Source: Dromiciops gliroides (taxonomy: Eukaryota; Chordata; Mammalia; Microbiotheria; Microbiotheriidae). From it: a stretch of DNA of 64,000 nucleotides. Below the pieces are notes generated by a model. That model did no database searches. It was not told where the DNA came from and saw nothing but the letters and a program-made list of their open reading frames with translations. The number at the start of each line of letters is the position of its first letter. The first letter of the stretch is position 1. Location: contig NC_057867.1 of NCBI RefSeq assembly GCF_019393635.1, positions 2,536,889-2,600,888 on the forward strand, given 5' to 3'. The translations under genes and the position numbers were made by a program. Below are positions 1 to 12,700 of the stretch, piece after piece.

Positions 1-128
1 GCACCGGCCCTGGATTCGGGAGGACCTGAGTTCAAATCCAGCCTCAGACACTTAACACTTACTAGCTGTTTGACCCTGGGCAAGTCACTTAACCCCAATT
101 GCCTCACCCCCCCCCCAAAAAAAAAATA
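1..128 (+). repeat. tRNA-derived marsupial SINE (WSINE1-like), cut by window edge
   Basis: The copy lacks its head because the window starts inside it. The body (cctgagttcaaatccagcct, then tgaccctgggcaagtcactt) and an A-rich tail match the other copies in the window. Confidence 0.9.
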
Positions 129-1229
129 AAGGAGATTTATTAAGTGACCTCTGAGGTCACTTCCAGCTCCACATATTTCCATGTGAGCTTGATTCTTTTT
201 TCTCATGAACCCTAGGGACACAAACAGGATGAGGTGGGGAGGGTAGTTCTCCAGTATCTGAGTCAGAGCCCAGCAAGGCCACAGAACTCTCTTTCCCACC
301 TACTTTCCACGCTGACCTTCTTCACTGGCTTCAGGTCATTTGCTCTCCCATGATTCTTGCCTGCCTGACTCTCATTTTATTGACACCCAGGAACCCTAGA
401 TATACCTGGCACTGAATTCTGTTTACCCTTTCAGGAGGTAACTTGAACCACACCCTGCCACTCCCCACCCCAGGATTCTCTCCCTTGGGCCCAGTTAATT
501 GCCCCTAATCTCCATCCCTGATAGGCTCCAACGACCCGACCTAAGAAATGAGTTGTCAACAAGAAAGAAAGAACTTCAATCATCCCCTCCCGGAGATGGA
601 TGGGAAATGGACACCTGGGAGCTGGATGATTTAGCAAACACTGGAGGTCGGTAAAGGCACTTTCAGGGCTGCAGGAGCATAGGGTGCACAGACAAAGAAC
701 TAGAATTCCTGCTGAGTACCAAAAGCAAGCACCGACGCCCTTCGATGGCAAGGCTACAATGGGAAAATTTGTTAGCAGTTTGCTAGGTGGAGTAGATTGG
801 GGGCCAGGGAAATCCGGGAAGCTTTCCTGGAGGAAGCGGCACTTGAATGGGGATTTAATGGATGGATAGAAATTTGATAGGTGGAGGAGAAAGAAGGCAT
901 GAAGATCTAGGTGAACACTATACTGCATTCTCCTCATCTACTACTAGGGCCTTGATGGGGCATTCAGGGAGGACTGACACCTCTGAATCCTTTTCAGGGC
1001 TGCTCATCTACCTTTGATATCCACCTGTCACCCAGCTCTCCTGTGGCTCCAAGAAGTAGTAGCACGCCCAGCAGCCACACCCCCAGTTAAAACTGTCTCA
1101 ACAGTTACCAGGTTGAGAGTAACCAACAGGCCTCAAACCCAATGGTGAGTTAGGAGGATGTGTTCCCCAAGCATGTGGAGGAATGGAAGGATGAGAACAG
1201 CTTGTTCCAACAGCCTTGAAGGTGGCTGA

Positions 1230-1448
1230 AGCTGGCAGTGTGGAGGGCTTAGAGCTCGGTCAGACATAAAAAATGCCAAGGGGATCTTCTGAAGTCATCC
1301 TGGCTTTTGTCCTGCCACCGGACTTCCAGGGCTCTGGAAGAGAGAGACTGACCGACTTTGTGCAACTCTGCCTCACTTCAATCCAATTTGTGCTCAAGTC
1401 AAGACATCACCCTGTAATGTCATTGGTCCTCTTTGAAAATGAATGAAC
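1230..1448 (+). repeat. 3' part of longer composite SINE
   Basis: The text ending in attggtcctctttgaaaatg matches, in the opposite direction, the distal half of the composite SINE at 16360-16650. A younger SINE is inserted at its end. Confidence 0.55.
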
Positions 1449-1609
1449 AGGGCAGCTAGGTGGCGCAGTGGATAGAGCATGGGCCCTGGAGCCAAGAGGA
1501 CACTAGTTCAGATCCGGCCTCAGACACTTAACACTTACTGGCTGTGTGACCCTGGGCAAGTCACTTAACCCCAATTGCCTCACCAAAAATAAAATAGTAT
1601 AAAAAAAAA
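1449..1609 (+). repeat. WSINE1-like SINE with target-site duplication
   Basis: A full head (ggcagctaggtggcgcag), body and A-rich tail are present. The flanking duplication gaaaatgaatgaac lies at 1435-1448 and 1610-1623. The insertion sits in an older composite SINE. Confidence 0.9.
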
Positions 1610-2821
1610 GAAAATGAATGAACCACAATAACTAGGTCAATTGTCCTGTCTAAAAGGGAAGTGAGGTGAGTCTGGCAATGACCCGTTCTAAGGGAAGGCA
1701 TGTTGGTTCTTTGCAATCACCACTTCCATTTCTAAATATTCACCAACCAGCTCCAAAATGACCCGTTCTAGAATTTCCCCAGGAATGAGCCCCCCTGGCC
1801 TATCACTGGCAGGCTCTGTCGCCTTCCCTTTGGGGAAATTGGGATACTTGCCCTTCTCTAGTCTTGTGGGCACTCTCCCTGACAATGCATTGCTCACTTC
1901 CTTCAGGATCTGAAGATGTGAGTTTCTCTGCCCAAGGGAACTTGAGCTCGCCAAAGGAAGCTCATCGCTCTGTTTCTTCATCATGAGTACCAGCTCCCCC
2001 TTGCCATCTTTTTTTCCTGACATCTCTGCTGTGAAGGTCATTCTTCTTGGTAGAGAAAACAAAAGGAAAATCCCAATTGAGCAGCTCTCTGTTCTCTCTA
2101 CTGTCACCATTCTCTCAGTCCCCTGCTTGGGACTTATAGCCCGTCTCTGCTCCCCATTTTATAGCTAAAAAAGAATCCCTTTTGTGGCCCTTCAGGTCCC
2201 TCCCCAGCTTTACCTCGTTTGGACCATTAGCTCTCCAGATACTGGGGCCCTTCCCTTAGTTTCCTCCTTTCTTCCTTCCCTGGCCTTGTTTCTATCTTGA
2301 GTATATCCCTCTAAAATCTCGGGTGGTTGGTGAAACCCCTATGCTTCCACATTAGTGTCTTGGAATAAATCCCCTTTTTTTTCTCTTCATTGGAATTGTT
2401 CCCTTTGGCATCTTGAGAATTTCATTCTTGGGCATCAGCCATCGTGATGATCTCTCCCTCCTGGGTTGCCTTGCCCTGAAGCATTTTATTCCATCAGCCC
2501 CTACCTTTCCTTCCTCTTGAAGCCACATCCAAGGGCCATGTCAGACTCCAGCCAGCTTTCCTGTCTTTCTCTGGCACAAAGGCTAAGGGAGAGGGGTAAC
2601 CTTCCCACACGGTTCCCACCATTTCCACCCTCCCATTAAGAAAGAATTGCACACAGCAGAAAATTGTCCCTCATTGGTTCCCTCACATTTCGAAGGCTAA
2701 TATTATTGCTGAGGCAAGTTAAGAAGCTGAGCCATGCATGATTTCTTTCACAACATGGCCAATATGGAAATGAGCTTTGCATGATCGCACAAGCATACCC
2801 GATATCAAATGATTTGCTGTC

Positions 2822-2878
2822 TCAGGGAGGGGCAGGGGGAGGGGCAGGGGAGGGGCAGGGGAAGGGGGGGAGGGAGGA
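2822..2878 (+). repeat. G-rich low-complexity stretch, G-quadruplex potential
   Basis: Repeated ggggcaggg-type runs give more than four tracts of three or more G within about 55 bases. No gene is close by. Confidence 0.6.
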
Positions 2879-3039
2879 TTTGGAACTCAGGTTTAAAAGA
2901 ACAAATGTTAACAACAGTTTTTCCATGGAAATGGAAAATAAAATAAAATATTATTCAAGAAAAATTGCAGAAAGTACCAAATCATTTTATAGTGTAATTT
3001 GAGAACAGTCAGTATAAGTTCTCCTTCCTTCATTTTTTT

Positions 3040-3450
3040 CACAATTGCCCTGGAAATTTTTGGCCATCTGTTCTTCCATATACATTTTGTTATATACTTA
3101 TTGGCACTGAATTATATCTATAGGATTTTAGTTCTAGAGCTAAAAGGGATGTTAGTTGTCATTTGAGCTATAGTGATTCAACCTATCCATGTGTATTGAA
3201 TCTTTCCAATTATTTCATTCTTCCTTTATTTCGGTAAAAATTGTTTTATAATGGAATTGACAAAGGTCTGTATATATCGTTAAGGTTTCTGACCAAATGG
3301 TTTATCTATTTTGTTGTTTATGTAAATGGTATTTCCTTTTCCATCAATTTATTCTGGTTTTGTGAGAAACATATGGAAATGTTGATGCCTTGGAGGGGTT
3401 CTCAATAATTACACTAAATTTATTTAGTAGATTTGCTAAAGCTTTAAAAA
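3040..3450 (-). repeat. Probable old L1 fragment
   Basis: AT-rich text such as ttgttgtttatgtaaatggt resembles the antisense of the L1 ORF2 region seen in the clearer copies at 35760 and 53570. It is degraded, and the limits are approximate. Confidence 0.4.
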
Positions 3451-4029
3451 AAAAGAAGTTGAGCCCTGAGCCATGGCCCTAAACACTGGGTTGAGCAGGC
3501 CAGACTCCAGGCAGCTCTGCCTACACTCAGATATTGAACAAAAGTGCCCTCAGGTCAAAGCCCTGTGGCAAAGACTGAGGGTGTAACAGCCTCCATCAAT
3601 CCCGTGGGGGGGCTTGGGAGTGCACCCCAATCAACTTTATCAACTCCTTTTCAAAGCCACAGGGGTCCCCCTCCTCAATTCTTATAGAAGTGTCCACCTG
3701 AACTAATGCAGCTCAAGTCTTCCCAGCATGAGCCTTGCCTTACTTGGCTGTCTTAAGAGCACACAACTGCTTCCCAATGAGGAAGTCTCATTCTTCCCAA
3801 CTGATCTGGCCACCAGAGTGCCTTCTCATGTGTCTCATTCCTAGGTATCTTCCTCAAGAGCATTATTCTCCCAAGCCACCATGGAAGCCGAGGAGAAAGC
3901 AGACACCAGAGCAGTATTGGGAGGGCCATAGTGGAAAGAGCCAGAGGACCCGGTATTGAGTCCTGGCCCTGCTACTTCTTAACCATCCCATTAGTCTTAC
4001 TTCACAATAGCAGAATTCCTGACCTTCCT

Positions 4030-4620
4030 GACCTCTGACCCAGAGAGTTTACTGTTGGGCATATATCCCAAAGGGACAGATGAAAAGAAGAAAGGCCCCA
4101 TATTCACTAGCATATTTATGGCAAAGTACTGGAAGCAAAGCAGATGCCCATCAATTGAGGACAGCAAAGCAAATAGTGGCACATGCATATTAGACATGGA
4201 ATCTTACTGTGCTGGAAAACATGATGAATGTGATGAATACAGAGAAGCATGGGAAGACTTATGCAAAGTAAGGCAGAATGAAATACACAGCCAAGCAAAC
4301 AACATATACAACAACTACAATGTCGATGAGAAACAACAACAACATAACCATAAAACAATCCGAAGTGAAAGTTAGAAAGTTACAAAGAACAAGCCTGACA
4401 CCAAAGAAGAAATGTGAGAAAACACTTCTTTACTCTCTTTTGTAGACGTGTAGGGGTGCACCAGGGTGGAATATTGCATGGATTGTCAGATTTATTCATC
4501 ATATTGATTGGTTTTGCTGATTATTTATTCCCTTTCCCCTAAAAATAATTTGTCGTGTGGGATGGGGAAAGCATATATAATATGTCAAAACAATATCAAT
4601 AAAATTATATTTTATAATTT
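4030..4620 (+). repeat. L1 3' end fragment
   Basis: The order of phrases is typical of marsupial L1 3' ends: a gttgggcatatatcccaaag block, then agatgcccatcaattgagg, then gaagcatgggaagacttatg with a 'gcagaatgaa' block, then an AT-rich 3' UTR. No reading frame survives. Confidence 0.65.
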
Positions 4621-4639
4621 TTTTAAAAAACATAAACTC

Positions 4640-4745
4640 TTTGAGAGCAAGGACTGTCTTCCTTGTATGCATTTGCATCCCCAGACCTTAACACAGTACC
4701 TGGTTCATAGTGACTAATAAATGCCTTATCATTCATTCATTCATT
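4640..4745 (+). repeat. L2-type LINE 3' tail
   Basis: Text of the form 'ctctttgagagcaaggactg ... atccccag ... cacagtacctgg ... taataaatgcc' is the usual L2 3' tail. It ends in a short attc repeat. Confidence 0.6.
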
Positions 4746-4910
4746 TCTTTTAATCTTTAGCTGCCAACATTCATTCTTCACAAATCCTGGCTCTCACACT
4801 TAGTCTGATTCCATGGCAGCAAGGAAGGCCATTCTTCCAGCATGTCCTAAGCAGAACTTATTCCCCTTCCCTCTAAACCCACTCTTCCCCCACACTTCCC
4901 TATTTTTATT

Positions 4911-5089
4911 TTGTTTTTGTTTTTTTTTTAAATTTTTGCGGGGCAATGGGGGTTGTGACTTGCCCAGGGTCACACAGCTAGTAAGTGTCAAGTGTCTGAG
5001 GCCGGATTTGAACTCAGGAACTCCTGAATCCAGGGCCAGTGCTTTATCCACTGCAGGTGCTTTATCCACTGCGCCACCTAGCTGCCCCC
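4911..5089 (-). repeat. WSINE1-like SINE with duplicated head segment
   Basis: This is a reverse-orientation SINE flanked by cttccctatttttatt at 4895-4910 and 5090-5105. Within its head, the phrase ggtgctttatccactgc occurs twice in tandem (about 5037-5072), which makes this copy longer than its relatives. Confidence 0.9.
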
Positions 5090-5269
5090 CTTCCCTATTT
5101 TTATTGAGGTCACCAGCAGCTGACCACTGATGCCAGGATCCACAATCTTGAAGCTATCTGCCACTCTCTCTTTCCCGCAGGTGGTTGCCAAGTCTTGTTT
5201 CTACCTCTACTACATCCAGGGGTATAATGGTAAATGTTTAACAACTAGTTCTACAATAGATACATAGGT

Positions 5270-5341
<72 letters not shown>
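5270..5341 (+). repeat. (GATA)n microsatellite
   Basis: About 17 nearly perfect gata/taga units in a row. Confidence 0.97.
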
Positions 5342-5489
5342 TAGATGTACCCACAGCATACTTTTTGAGCTTACTTCAAACATGCATCACTTTCTTAAGC
5401 CTAGACAAACAATTAAGCTGGATTTGCAGCTTTTGCTTAATTCCAAGGTGTGAATACTCAGACCATACATTTAATAATCACCTCTTTCA

Positions 5490-6110
5490 GGTCCATTTAA
5501 ATTAGCTCAAGCACCCCATTTGTTTACATCACTGGATTCTATCTCCTTCTCTCTATCATATAGCCTCTACCCTAATTCAGGAGGACTATTGCAATAGCCT
5601 CTTCATTGCTCTCCTAGCCTCTAGTCCCTCCCCTCTCTAATCCATCCTTTACCCAGCTGCCAAACTGATATTCCTAAAACAGAAATCAGATCTTGTCACC
5701 CCCTCATCCACTCAAAAATCTTCAGTGGCTCCCTAGTGCCATTGGATAAAATAGAAACTCTTTAGCCTGGTATTTCAAGGCCTCCACGATCTGGGTCCCA
5801 CTAATTTTTTTAATCATTTCATTCATTCCCCTCCATGCCCTCTCTGTTCTGGTTAAACCAGCCTGCTAACTGTTTCCCAATCATGCAATTCCATCTCCTG
5901 TCATTGTACCTTTGCACAAGTGGCCCCCAATGTCTAGAATGAACTTCATGCTCATTGGCACTTTGTTGAATTCCCAGCTTCTTTCAGAACTGAGCCTGGG
6001 CACATCCTCCAATACAAGGCCCATCCCCTTGGATGTTAGCGCCCTCTCACTCTCAGAGTCACCTTATCTCCACTTTGTATTTACTTACTTATGTAGGGGT
6101 AGCATCCCCA
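5490..6110 (+). repeat. L2-type LINE fragment
   Basis: The order of phrases (ctgccaaactgatattccta, then gatcttgtcacccc, then cagtggctccctagtgcc, then a 'gaatgaacttcatgctc' block) matches the distal ORF2 region of L2/CR1-like elements. The copy at 36190-37700 shows the same order. It is degraded. Confidence 0.55.
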
Positions 6111-6689
6111 CTCCCATCCCACCCTACTGTCACCCCCACCCCCCAGATAGCATTTACTGTTTCTGTTTGGTCTTTCCCCCCACAGGGCCTGGCACAGTGC
6201 CCAGCTCAGAGTGCAAACTGCTTGCTGGGTTACCACTTCTGTACTAGGCAGGGCAAATTGATTCATGAATTAAGATACACAACAAGCCTCAGAAGGGGGA
6301 CCAGGCCTCCAAGTTCTGAAGGGAAACAGGGCTACTTCTTTCTTCTAATCTTTCTTCCTTTCTATAATTTTCTTTTAAATTTCTACTGATATCTTCTCTT
6401 TTTGTATCACCTTCATTTCCAAACATATCCCTCTCATGTCCCCAACCCAAAGAGCAATTCCCGATAAGGAGTTTTAAAGGAGGGGAAAAAACAGTTCATC
6501 AAAACTAACCATGGTGTCGACCAAGTCAGCCAGTATATTCAATGTTCCACACCCAAAGCCCCGTACCTCTACAAAGGAAGATGGGAGGTACACTCTCACA
6601 TCTCTTCCCTGGGGTCTAGACCCTGCTCATCATCATTACACAATGTTCCCATGCTTCTCACAGTGCTTCATGGTCACCACTTCTTAGAA

Positions 6690-6915
6690 CACACTAGGAT
6701 TCCATTATATCCCCATACCACAAGTGGTTTGGCCATTCCCCAGTTGAGGGCCAAGCCTTGTTTCCAGTTGGTCGTGATGATATAAATATTTTTGTGTCTA
6801 TGGGCCTTGTCCTTCTGTCTTTAACCTCTTTAGGACATATGTCTAAGAAGAAGATCTCTAGATCAAAGGATATAAACATTTTTGTCATTTAGTATCATTC
6901 TAAATCACTTTCAAC
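6690..6915 (-). repeat. L1 3' end fragment
   Basis: Text such as ggccattccccagttgaggg followed by atcaaaggatataaacattt is the antisense of the marsupial L1 3' region. Confidence 0.6.
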
Positions 6916-8087
6916 AGGAGGAAAGGTCTCACTATCCTTAAATAATGCTCCAGTAGAGACCTGTCAATGGCCAAGCTGGGCAACACATAACAAGACCTCA
7001 ATTTCAGCAATGTCTAACCTGGCAGTCATGGACTCCACTCCATTTTTTGTTTCTCATTTGATCAAAGAGCAACATTTTCCCTGAATGCACTAGCCTTTGG
7101 CCTCCTAATAAGTGTATAGAGGAGGGCGAATGGCACATTGGGTGAATATTGGGCTCTCCCCAAACCAGGCAGCTTTTATGTAGTGACCACCGATCAAATG
7201 GAAAGCATCCAACAGTGGCCATCAGAATGGGGAAGGATCTCATGTTCACACCATATGAGGACTGGTTGAAGGAATTGGGAGCATTTCTAGCCTCAAGAAG
7301 AAAAGATTCAGGGCACATGAGACCTGTCTTCTAGTGTGTAAAGGGCTTTTATAGATGGAAGAGAGATTGTACTTAGTCTGCTTGGCCCCAAAGGGCAAAA
7401 CTATCAGCAGTGTGGGGGCAAATGAAGCATGCCAGCAGGAAAAACTTCCCACCAAGTGAAAGGTCTGCCTATCTCACTGGAGAGCTGCACCACCACTTGC
7501 TGGGGCTGTCACAGAGGGGCTACTTGTTGGACCCAGGGACCTCTTCATTGGTGCCTTCCAGCTTGAAGATATTCATTGCTCCCCACCCCCACCCTGGAAA
7601 GACTCCCAAGCCTGGGAGATTCCTCATCCCTCCCTGCAAGGGAAGTTAGGGGTGGAGCAGAGAGGACCGGATTTGGGCTGAAGAGAAGCACCCTCTGGAA
7701 GGCTACCTAGCTTGGAAATGTCTATTTCTGGATTTCTCCCCCTGGCACCAAAGCACCAAGATGACCCTAGGATACAGCCAGCCATGCAGATAGAGGTGCC
7801 CCTGCCCTCTGGACAGGGCAGGAGCCTGGTAAGCAAAGCCATGAATCTGGAATGATTAACTACTATTCCCAGCCCTCAGCCCAAGGCTCTCTGTGACTCA
7901 GTCATTTTTTTTTGCCCTAATGCCCAAGGCACCAGGAAGCCATGGGCAAAGGGCTCTACCCTGACAACCCTGAATTAACCGGCAAGGCCAGCAGCCAGGA
8001 ATGTAACTCGGGATACCTCATCTGCTTTCCTAACCTCGGAATGGATGTCCAACAGCCTTGCCCCTTCCCTGGGTGGCTGAGCTAGTC

Positions 8088-8140
8088 ATTCATTCATTCG
8101 TTCATTCATTCATTCATTCATTCATTTATTCACTCATTCA
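8088..8140 (+). repeat. (ATTC)n microsatellite
   Basis: About ten attc/ttca units with one gttc interruption. Confidence 0.9.
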
Positions 8141-8239
8141 TTGGACACCCATTATGTACCACGTGTACTTAGCAGTAGAGCCCAGAGGATCAGGAGCTGA
8201 CCTGCCTCAAGGTTAGGAAGAACTGGGCTCAATCCACTC

Positions 8240-8690
8240 CCACTCTTATTTTACAGCAGAAGAAACTGAGGCCCAGGGAAGGTCCAGTGAACTGACCAAA
8301 GCCACTTGGCTGCATTTGGTCTTCACCAGGCACTGAATTGCGGCTTGGGAGCCTTGACCTCTTTCCTTTTGCTATCTCATTTGTTCCTCCTGGGTAGTGG
8401 GTACTATTATTAGCCCCATTTTGGGTTTTTTTGCGGGGCAATGGGGGTTAAGTGACCTGCCCAGAGTCACACAGCTAGTAAGTGTCAAGTGTCTGAGGCT
8501 GGATTTGAACTCAGGAACTCCTGACTCCAGGGCTGGTGCTTTATCCACTGTGCCACCTAGCTGCCCCCCAGCCCCATTTTGTAAGTGAAGAAACTGAGGC
8601 AGATAAAGGTGAAGTGACTTGCCCAGGGCCCTACTGTTATTAAGTGTCTCCAGTTCTCCTTCCTGGGCCACCTGGCTGCCACTTAAGCCT
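8240..8690 (-). repeat. MIR/CORE-SINE fragments split by a younger SINE
   Basis: Old MIR-type text (acagcagaagaaactgaggc; agaaactgaggcagataaag) lies on both sides of the SINE at 8424-8569. This shows nested insertion, or two adjoining MIR copies. Confidence 0.55.
8424..8569 (-). repeat. WSINE1-like SINE with 12-bp target-site duplication
   Basis: Reverse orientation. Perfect duplication agccccattttg at 8412-8423 and 8570-8581. Confidence 0.92.
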
Positions 8691-9763
8691 GGAGGCAACA
8701 GCTTCCAAGGAATGGAGAGATGTGGCCTGTGGGAGGCTGGGGAGGAGGGTTTGGGCCTAGGAAATCCCAGGAGAGGATAGGCAGGCTGCTTTTCAGCCTC
8801 CCTCCCAGGACTGGTGCAGGGCCCTAGTCCCCAGGGTTCTGTGAGCTCCCTCTCTGAGCCTGTCTCGTCCTCTGTAAGGTGATGACCTCTCCGGTCCCAT
8901 CCAAATCTAAGATGGATAATCTATCTACTGACAGGATAAGAGCTGGGATTGGCTTGTTCTGGTGGTGCAAGTTCAGTAGGGACACTGGGGAAGGACTCAT
9001 GATTGCCCAGCCTTCCTGCTTCCAGCCCCCCTGCCCGCCATGTTCCCATTAGCTCTAAAGGGTCCCATTGGCCATGCCAGAATTGGCACACGACAAGAAG
9101 GGGCAGAAGGGACCTGGGGAGGGAAGCAAAGGCTCGGTACCTGCCCCTGCCCATACCCTGATTCCCCCTAATTCCCCCGGAAGCTGCCTTGGACAGGGTA
9201 GGCAGCAGCCCCCAACCAGGGGGAGTCCTCCCCCGACCTCCCTTGCATGGCCATAGTAGAGAGCACTGGACTTGGCATCTGGAAGAACTAACTTCAAATC
9301 CCACCTCATCTGTAGAGTGAAGAGAATGACAAGGCTGTTGGGAGGCCCAAAGGAGCTCGTGTCTGTAGAGCACTGTGGGGGACAGACTCGATTTCCCTGG
9401 AGCCTCCATGGCAAGGCCTTTGAGGAAGGGGCCAATGAGGGGAAAGGAAAGGCCACCCCAGCTTCTGACTCACCCAGGCTTTGACCTGCAGCCAACTTTA
9501 CAGCAAGGGCTAGAGGGAGAAGTGGGGTGGGGGAAGGGCCAGAGGGCTGGGCCTGCCCTAGCCCTGAGCCTCAGGCCAAGCAAGAATGGTCCTCTCCTCC
9601 CTGTCTGTGGGTGGTAGGCGGGGAGCAGGGTGACAAAAGCTATCAGCACAGGTGACAGGCTGCCCATCGCTTGCTAGACCACAGAGTTCAGAGGCATCCT
9701 GAGGCGCTGCTCTTAGGGTCCTCCTACTCTGTGCCAAGCATCTTCCTCAGGCTTCTGGGTACC

Positions 9764-12700
9764 ATGCTTTCCCACTGGCAGTGCGATCTCAACTTCATCA
9801 TCAAGGCCATTGCGATTTGCCAGTGGCACCTGAGCTACTTGGCCATATGTGAGTAAGGGCTGGGGGCCAGACGGCGAGCAGACAGCGAGCTCTGAGCTCC
9901 CGGAATGGGCCAGGGCGCACAGCTAGGCCCTGGGGTCAGATTGCTGCCTCCAGCCCTGGGAGTAGGGATGATAGGACTCCCCTGCCTCTTGGCCAGATGA
10001 TAGGAGATAGCACAGTAGGCAGAGCCAGGCGGGTAATGCCAGCAGACTCCCACTCTGGCTGAGAGTGCGGAAAGGAGGCACAAGGAGTGGGTGTGTTCTC
10101 CCCATGGTCACAAAGAAGGCTGAGCGGCAGGGGCAGGGTTGTGGCTGTAGAGAATCCCTCTGGACAGTTGGCTGGGACTTCTGATGACTAGCCTGGGTGG
10201 ATGGCCAGGGAGGAGGGATGGGGGACAGGTGGGGGGGGGCACAGGAGAAGGCTAGGCATGTCGACAGGGGGCAGGGAGGTACAACAATTGGGCCAGAAGG
10301 GGGCAAGTAGATGGGGAGATGGATAGGCAGGGAATGGGTAGACAAAACAGGTGGGCAAGGAGACAAATGCCCCAGATGGATGCAAAAGGGTAGGGAAAAG
10401 GAAGGGAACATGGGGACAAAGGTAGGTGGATGGGCTGAAAGCCAAGCAGAGGGCAGGAGGATGGGGTGAATGGACAGAGGCATAGATAAATGGGGTGAGG
10501 GGCAGGTGGCAGGGGTGGCTCAAGGGATGGAAGGCAGACGTCCAGGCTGGCTAAGTGGGCAGGGAGAAGATGGCCAGGGTGTGGATGGGCCGGGCCAGCC
10601 GGGCCACTGGCTGGGCCAAGGAGCCTGAGGATATGTGGTGCTGCCAGCTCCCCCCAACCAAACTTTCTGGTCCCCTTGACAGTTTGGATCTTGCAACCCA
10701 TCTTTTTCTACCTGGTGTTCACACCTTTCTGGCCTCTGCCCATACTCTATACTGCCTGGCTCGTCCTGGACTGGAAGACGCCTGAGCAAGGTGAGGGCCC
10801 TGGCCTAGCCAGCTGCAAGCTCCTTCCTACCCTCCAGCAGCTGCCGCAGCAGCAGCAGAAGTATCCCTCACATTTAGGCAGCAAGTAAAGGTTTGAAAAG
10901 AGCTTTTCATTCATTCCCTCCTTTAAGCCTCACAAAGACCTCATGAGGTAGGTTCTATTACCAACCCCATTTTATAGATTTGGAAACCAAGGGTCATAAA
11001 GATGAAGTCACTTGCCCAGATAATGGGAATCTGAAGTCAAGTTGGAACCCAGGTCTTCCTGATCCCAGGCTCAGCACTTCATCCACCTTGGCACCACCTG
11101 GCAGCCTTCAGTCTCACCACAATCCCTGGGAGCCCCAGAGCTCCCAGCTTGGATTTCTGGACCCTTCTCCAAGCTGAGGGGCCCTTGCTGCTTCCAGGAA
11201 AGGTCATTGTCACTCCCCCTTCCCACTCTGTGGCCTTCCTCTGTGCTCATAGGTGGCAGGCGCTTCACCTGGGTACAGAACTGGCACGTCTGGACCAAGA
11301 TCCGAGACTACTTCCCCATTACGGTGAGCCACCCCACCCCGGGCCCCTCTCTGTTCTCAGATTGCGGCCCCACTGGTCCCTCAGGGCCCAAGAGGAAGAG
11401 TATCTCTGCACAGGTCCCTGGGCCTACCCCCAGGAGCCCAGACCCAGGCAAGCCTCAGAGCAGAGCAGGCCAGGCCAGGCTGCTAAGCATGCTCAGAGCA
11501 AGCTGACCCTTGGCATTGAGCCAGAATCAGCTTAGCCCTCTCACTTCAATACTTCCAGAACCCGAGATGCCACTGGTGGCCATGCCAAGCATCCTCCCTC
11601 CCAGCCCAGGAGCCCTGAGCCACTGCAGCCCCAATCAAACTGCTTCCCAAAGACCAGCCTTCTAGGGACAGCAGCATCCCCCTGCACTTGGCTCAGATGC
11701 TCGTGCGGGCAAAGCTTCAAGGAATCCTAGAGACCTCTCAAGTTACAGAAAGGAAAAACAGGCCCAAAGAGGCTAAGTGACTTTGCCAGGGTCACCCCAG
11801 CAGCAGAACTCCAAAGTCAGTTCTCTGCCCACTGCTCCCCACCTACCTACCTGGGCCACAGAGGGTAGACACAGTCCGACACCAGGTGTGTGCTGGAAAT
11901 CTCTTCCAAGGGCAGGGTCTTCTAGAGTCCAGGGTCACCCACATGCCAGGCAGGGAGGAGGCTTTGCCTGGAGAATATCCAGGGTGCCCCTGCACCTAGA
12001 CATATAGGCTCCTGGTAGATGAAATTGTAGGCCTTCCTCCTAAGGAGCAACGCTCCCTGGGCTCCAGGCATTATGGGATACTGGCCCTAGTTGGAAGGAA
12101 GGAAGGGAGGGAGGGAGGAAGAGAGGGAGGAAGGACAGGAGGAAGGAAGGGAGGAAGGAAGGGAGGGAGGAAGAAAGGAAGGGAGGAAGAAAGGAAGGGA
12201 GGGAGGGAGGAAGGGAGGGAGGGAGGAAGAAAGGAAGGGAGGGAGGGAGGAAGGGAGGGAAGGAAGAGAGGGAGGAAGGACAGGAGGAAGGAAGGGAGGA
12301 AGGAAGGGAGGGAGGGAGGGAGGAAGAAAGGAAGGGAGGGAGGGAGGGAGGAAGAAAGGAAGGGAGGGAGGGAGGGAGGAAGGGAGGGAAGGAAGAAGGA
12401 AGAGGGAAGGAAGGAAAGGAGGGAGGAAGGCCAAGTATTTATTAAGTGTTTACTGTGTGCCTGGAACTGCACTAAGAGCTTTCCAAATTATCCTTCAATC
12501 CTCACGACAATCCTCAGAGGGGGGTGCTATTGTGATCCCCATTTACAGTTGAGGAAACTAAGGCAGAGGTGAAGTGACTTGCCCAGGGTCACACAGCTAG
12601 GAAGTGTCCAAGGCTGGATGTGAATCCGTGTCTTCCTGATTCCCGGCCCAGTGCTCTGTGCACTGAGGCAGCTAGCTGCCATCCACCTAGTGGGCCAGAA

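Larger units (their letters stand above)
1..9763. other. Gene-free, repeat-rich region upstream of AWAT1
   Basis: I recognise no coding exon here. In human the next gene upstream would be DGAT2L6, and none of its conserved blocks (for example an HPHG motif) appear. Contents are SINEs, L1 and L2 fragments, MIR pieces, a G-rich stretch near 2825-2875 and tetranucleotide repeats, listed separately. Stretches such as 130-1230, 1624-2820, 7000-8080 and 8700-9760 look like unique or very old sequence with nothing I can name. Confidence 0.6.

Noticed and set aside
8397-8588. Recurring peptide '[22 protein letters not shown]' type frames at many places
   Set aside because: This is the translation of the SINE body, which recurs at every copy. 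It is not a protein family.
9671-9763. Upstream in-frame ATG extending AWAT1 by 31 residues
   Set aside because: The extension has no similarity to AWAT1 and would make the N-terminus much longer than in human. The ATG at 9764 fits family length.
10188-10701. Pro-rich minus-strand frames up to 186 codons
   Set aside because: They lie over a degenerate purine-rich stretch in AWAT1 intron 1 with no recognisable protein. The spliced AWAT1 exons on the plus strand explain the coding signal nearby.
12071-12552. Long open frames on both strands rich in Gly/Arg/Glu or Ser/Leu/Pro
   Set aside because: They are translations of the (GGAA/GGGA)n tract and carry no domain or codon signature.
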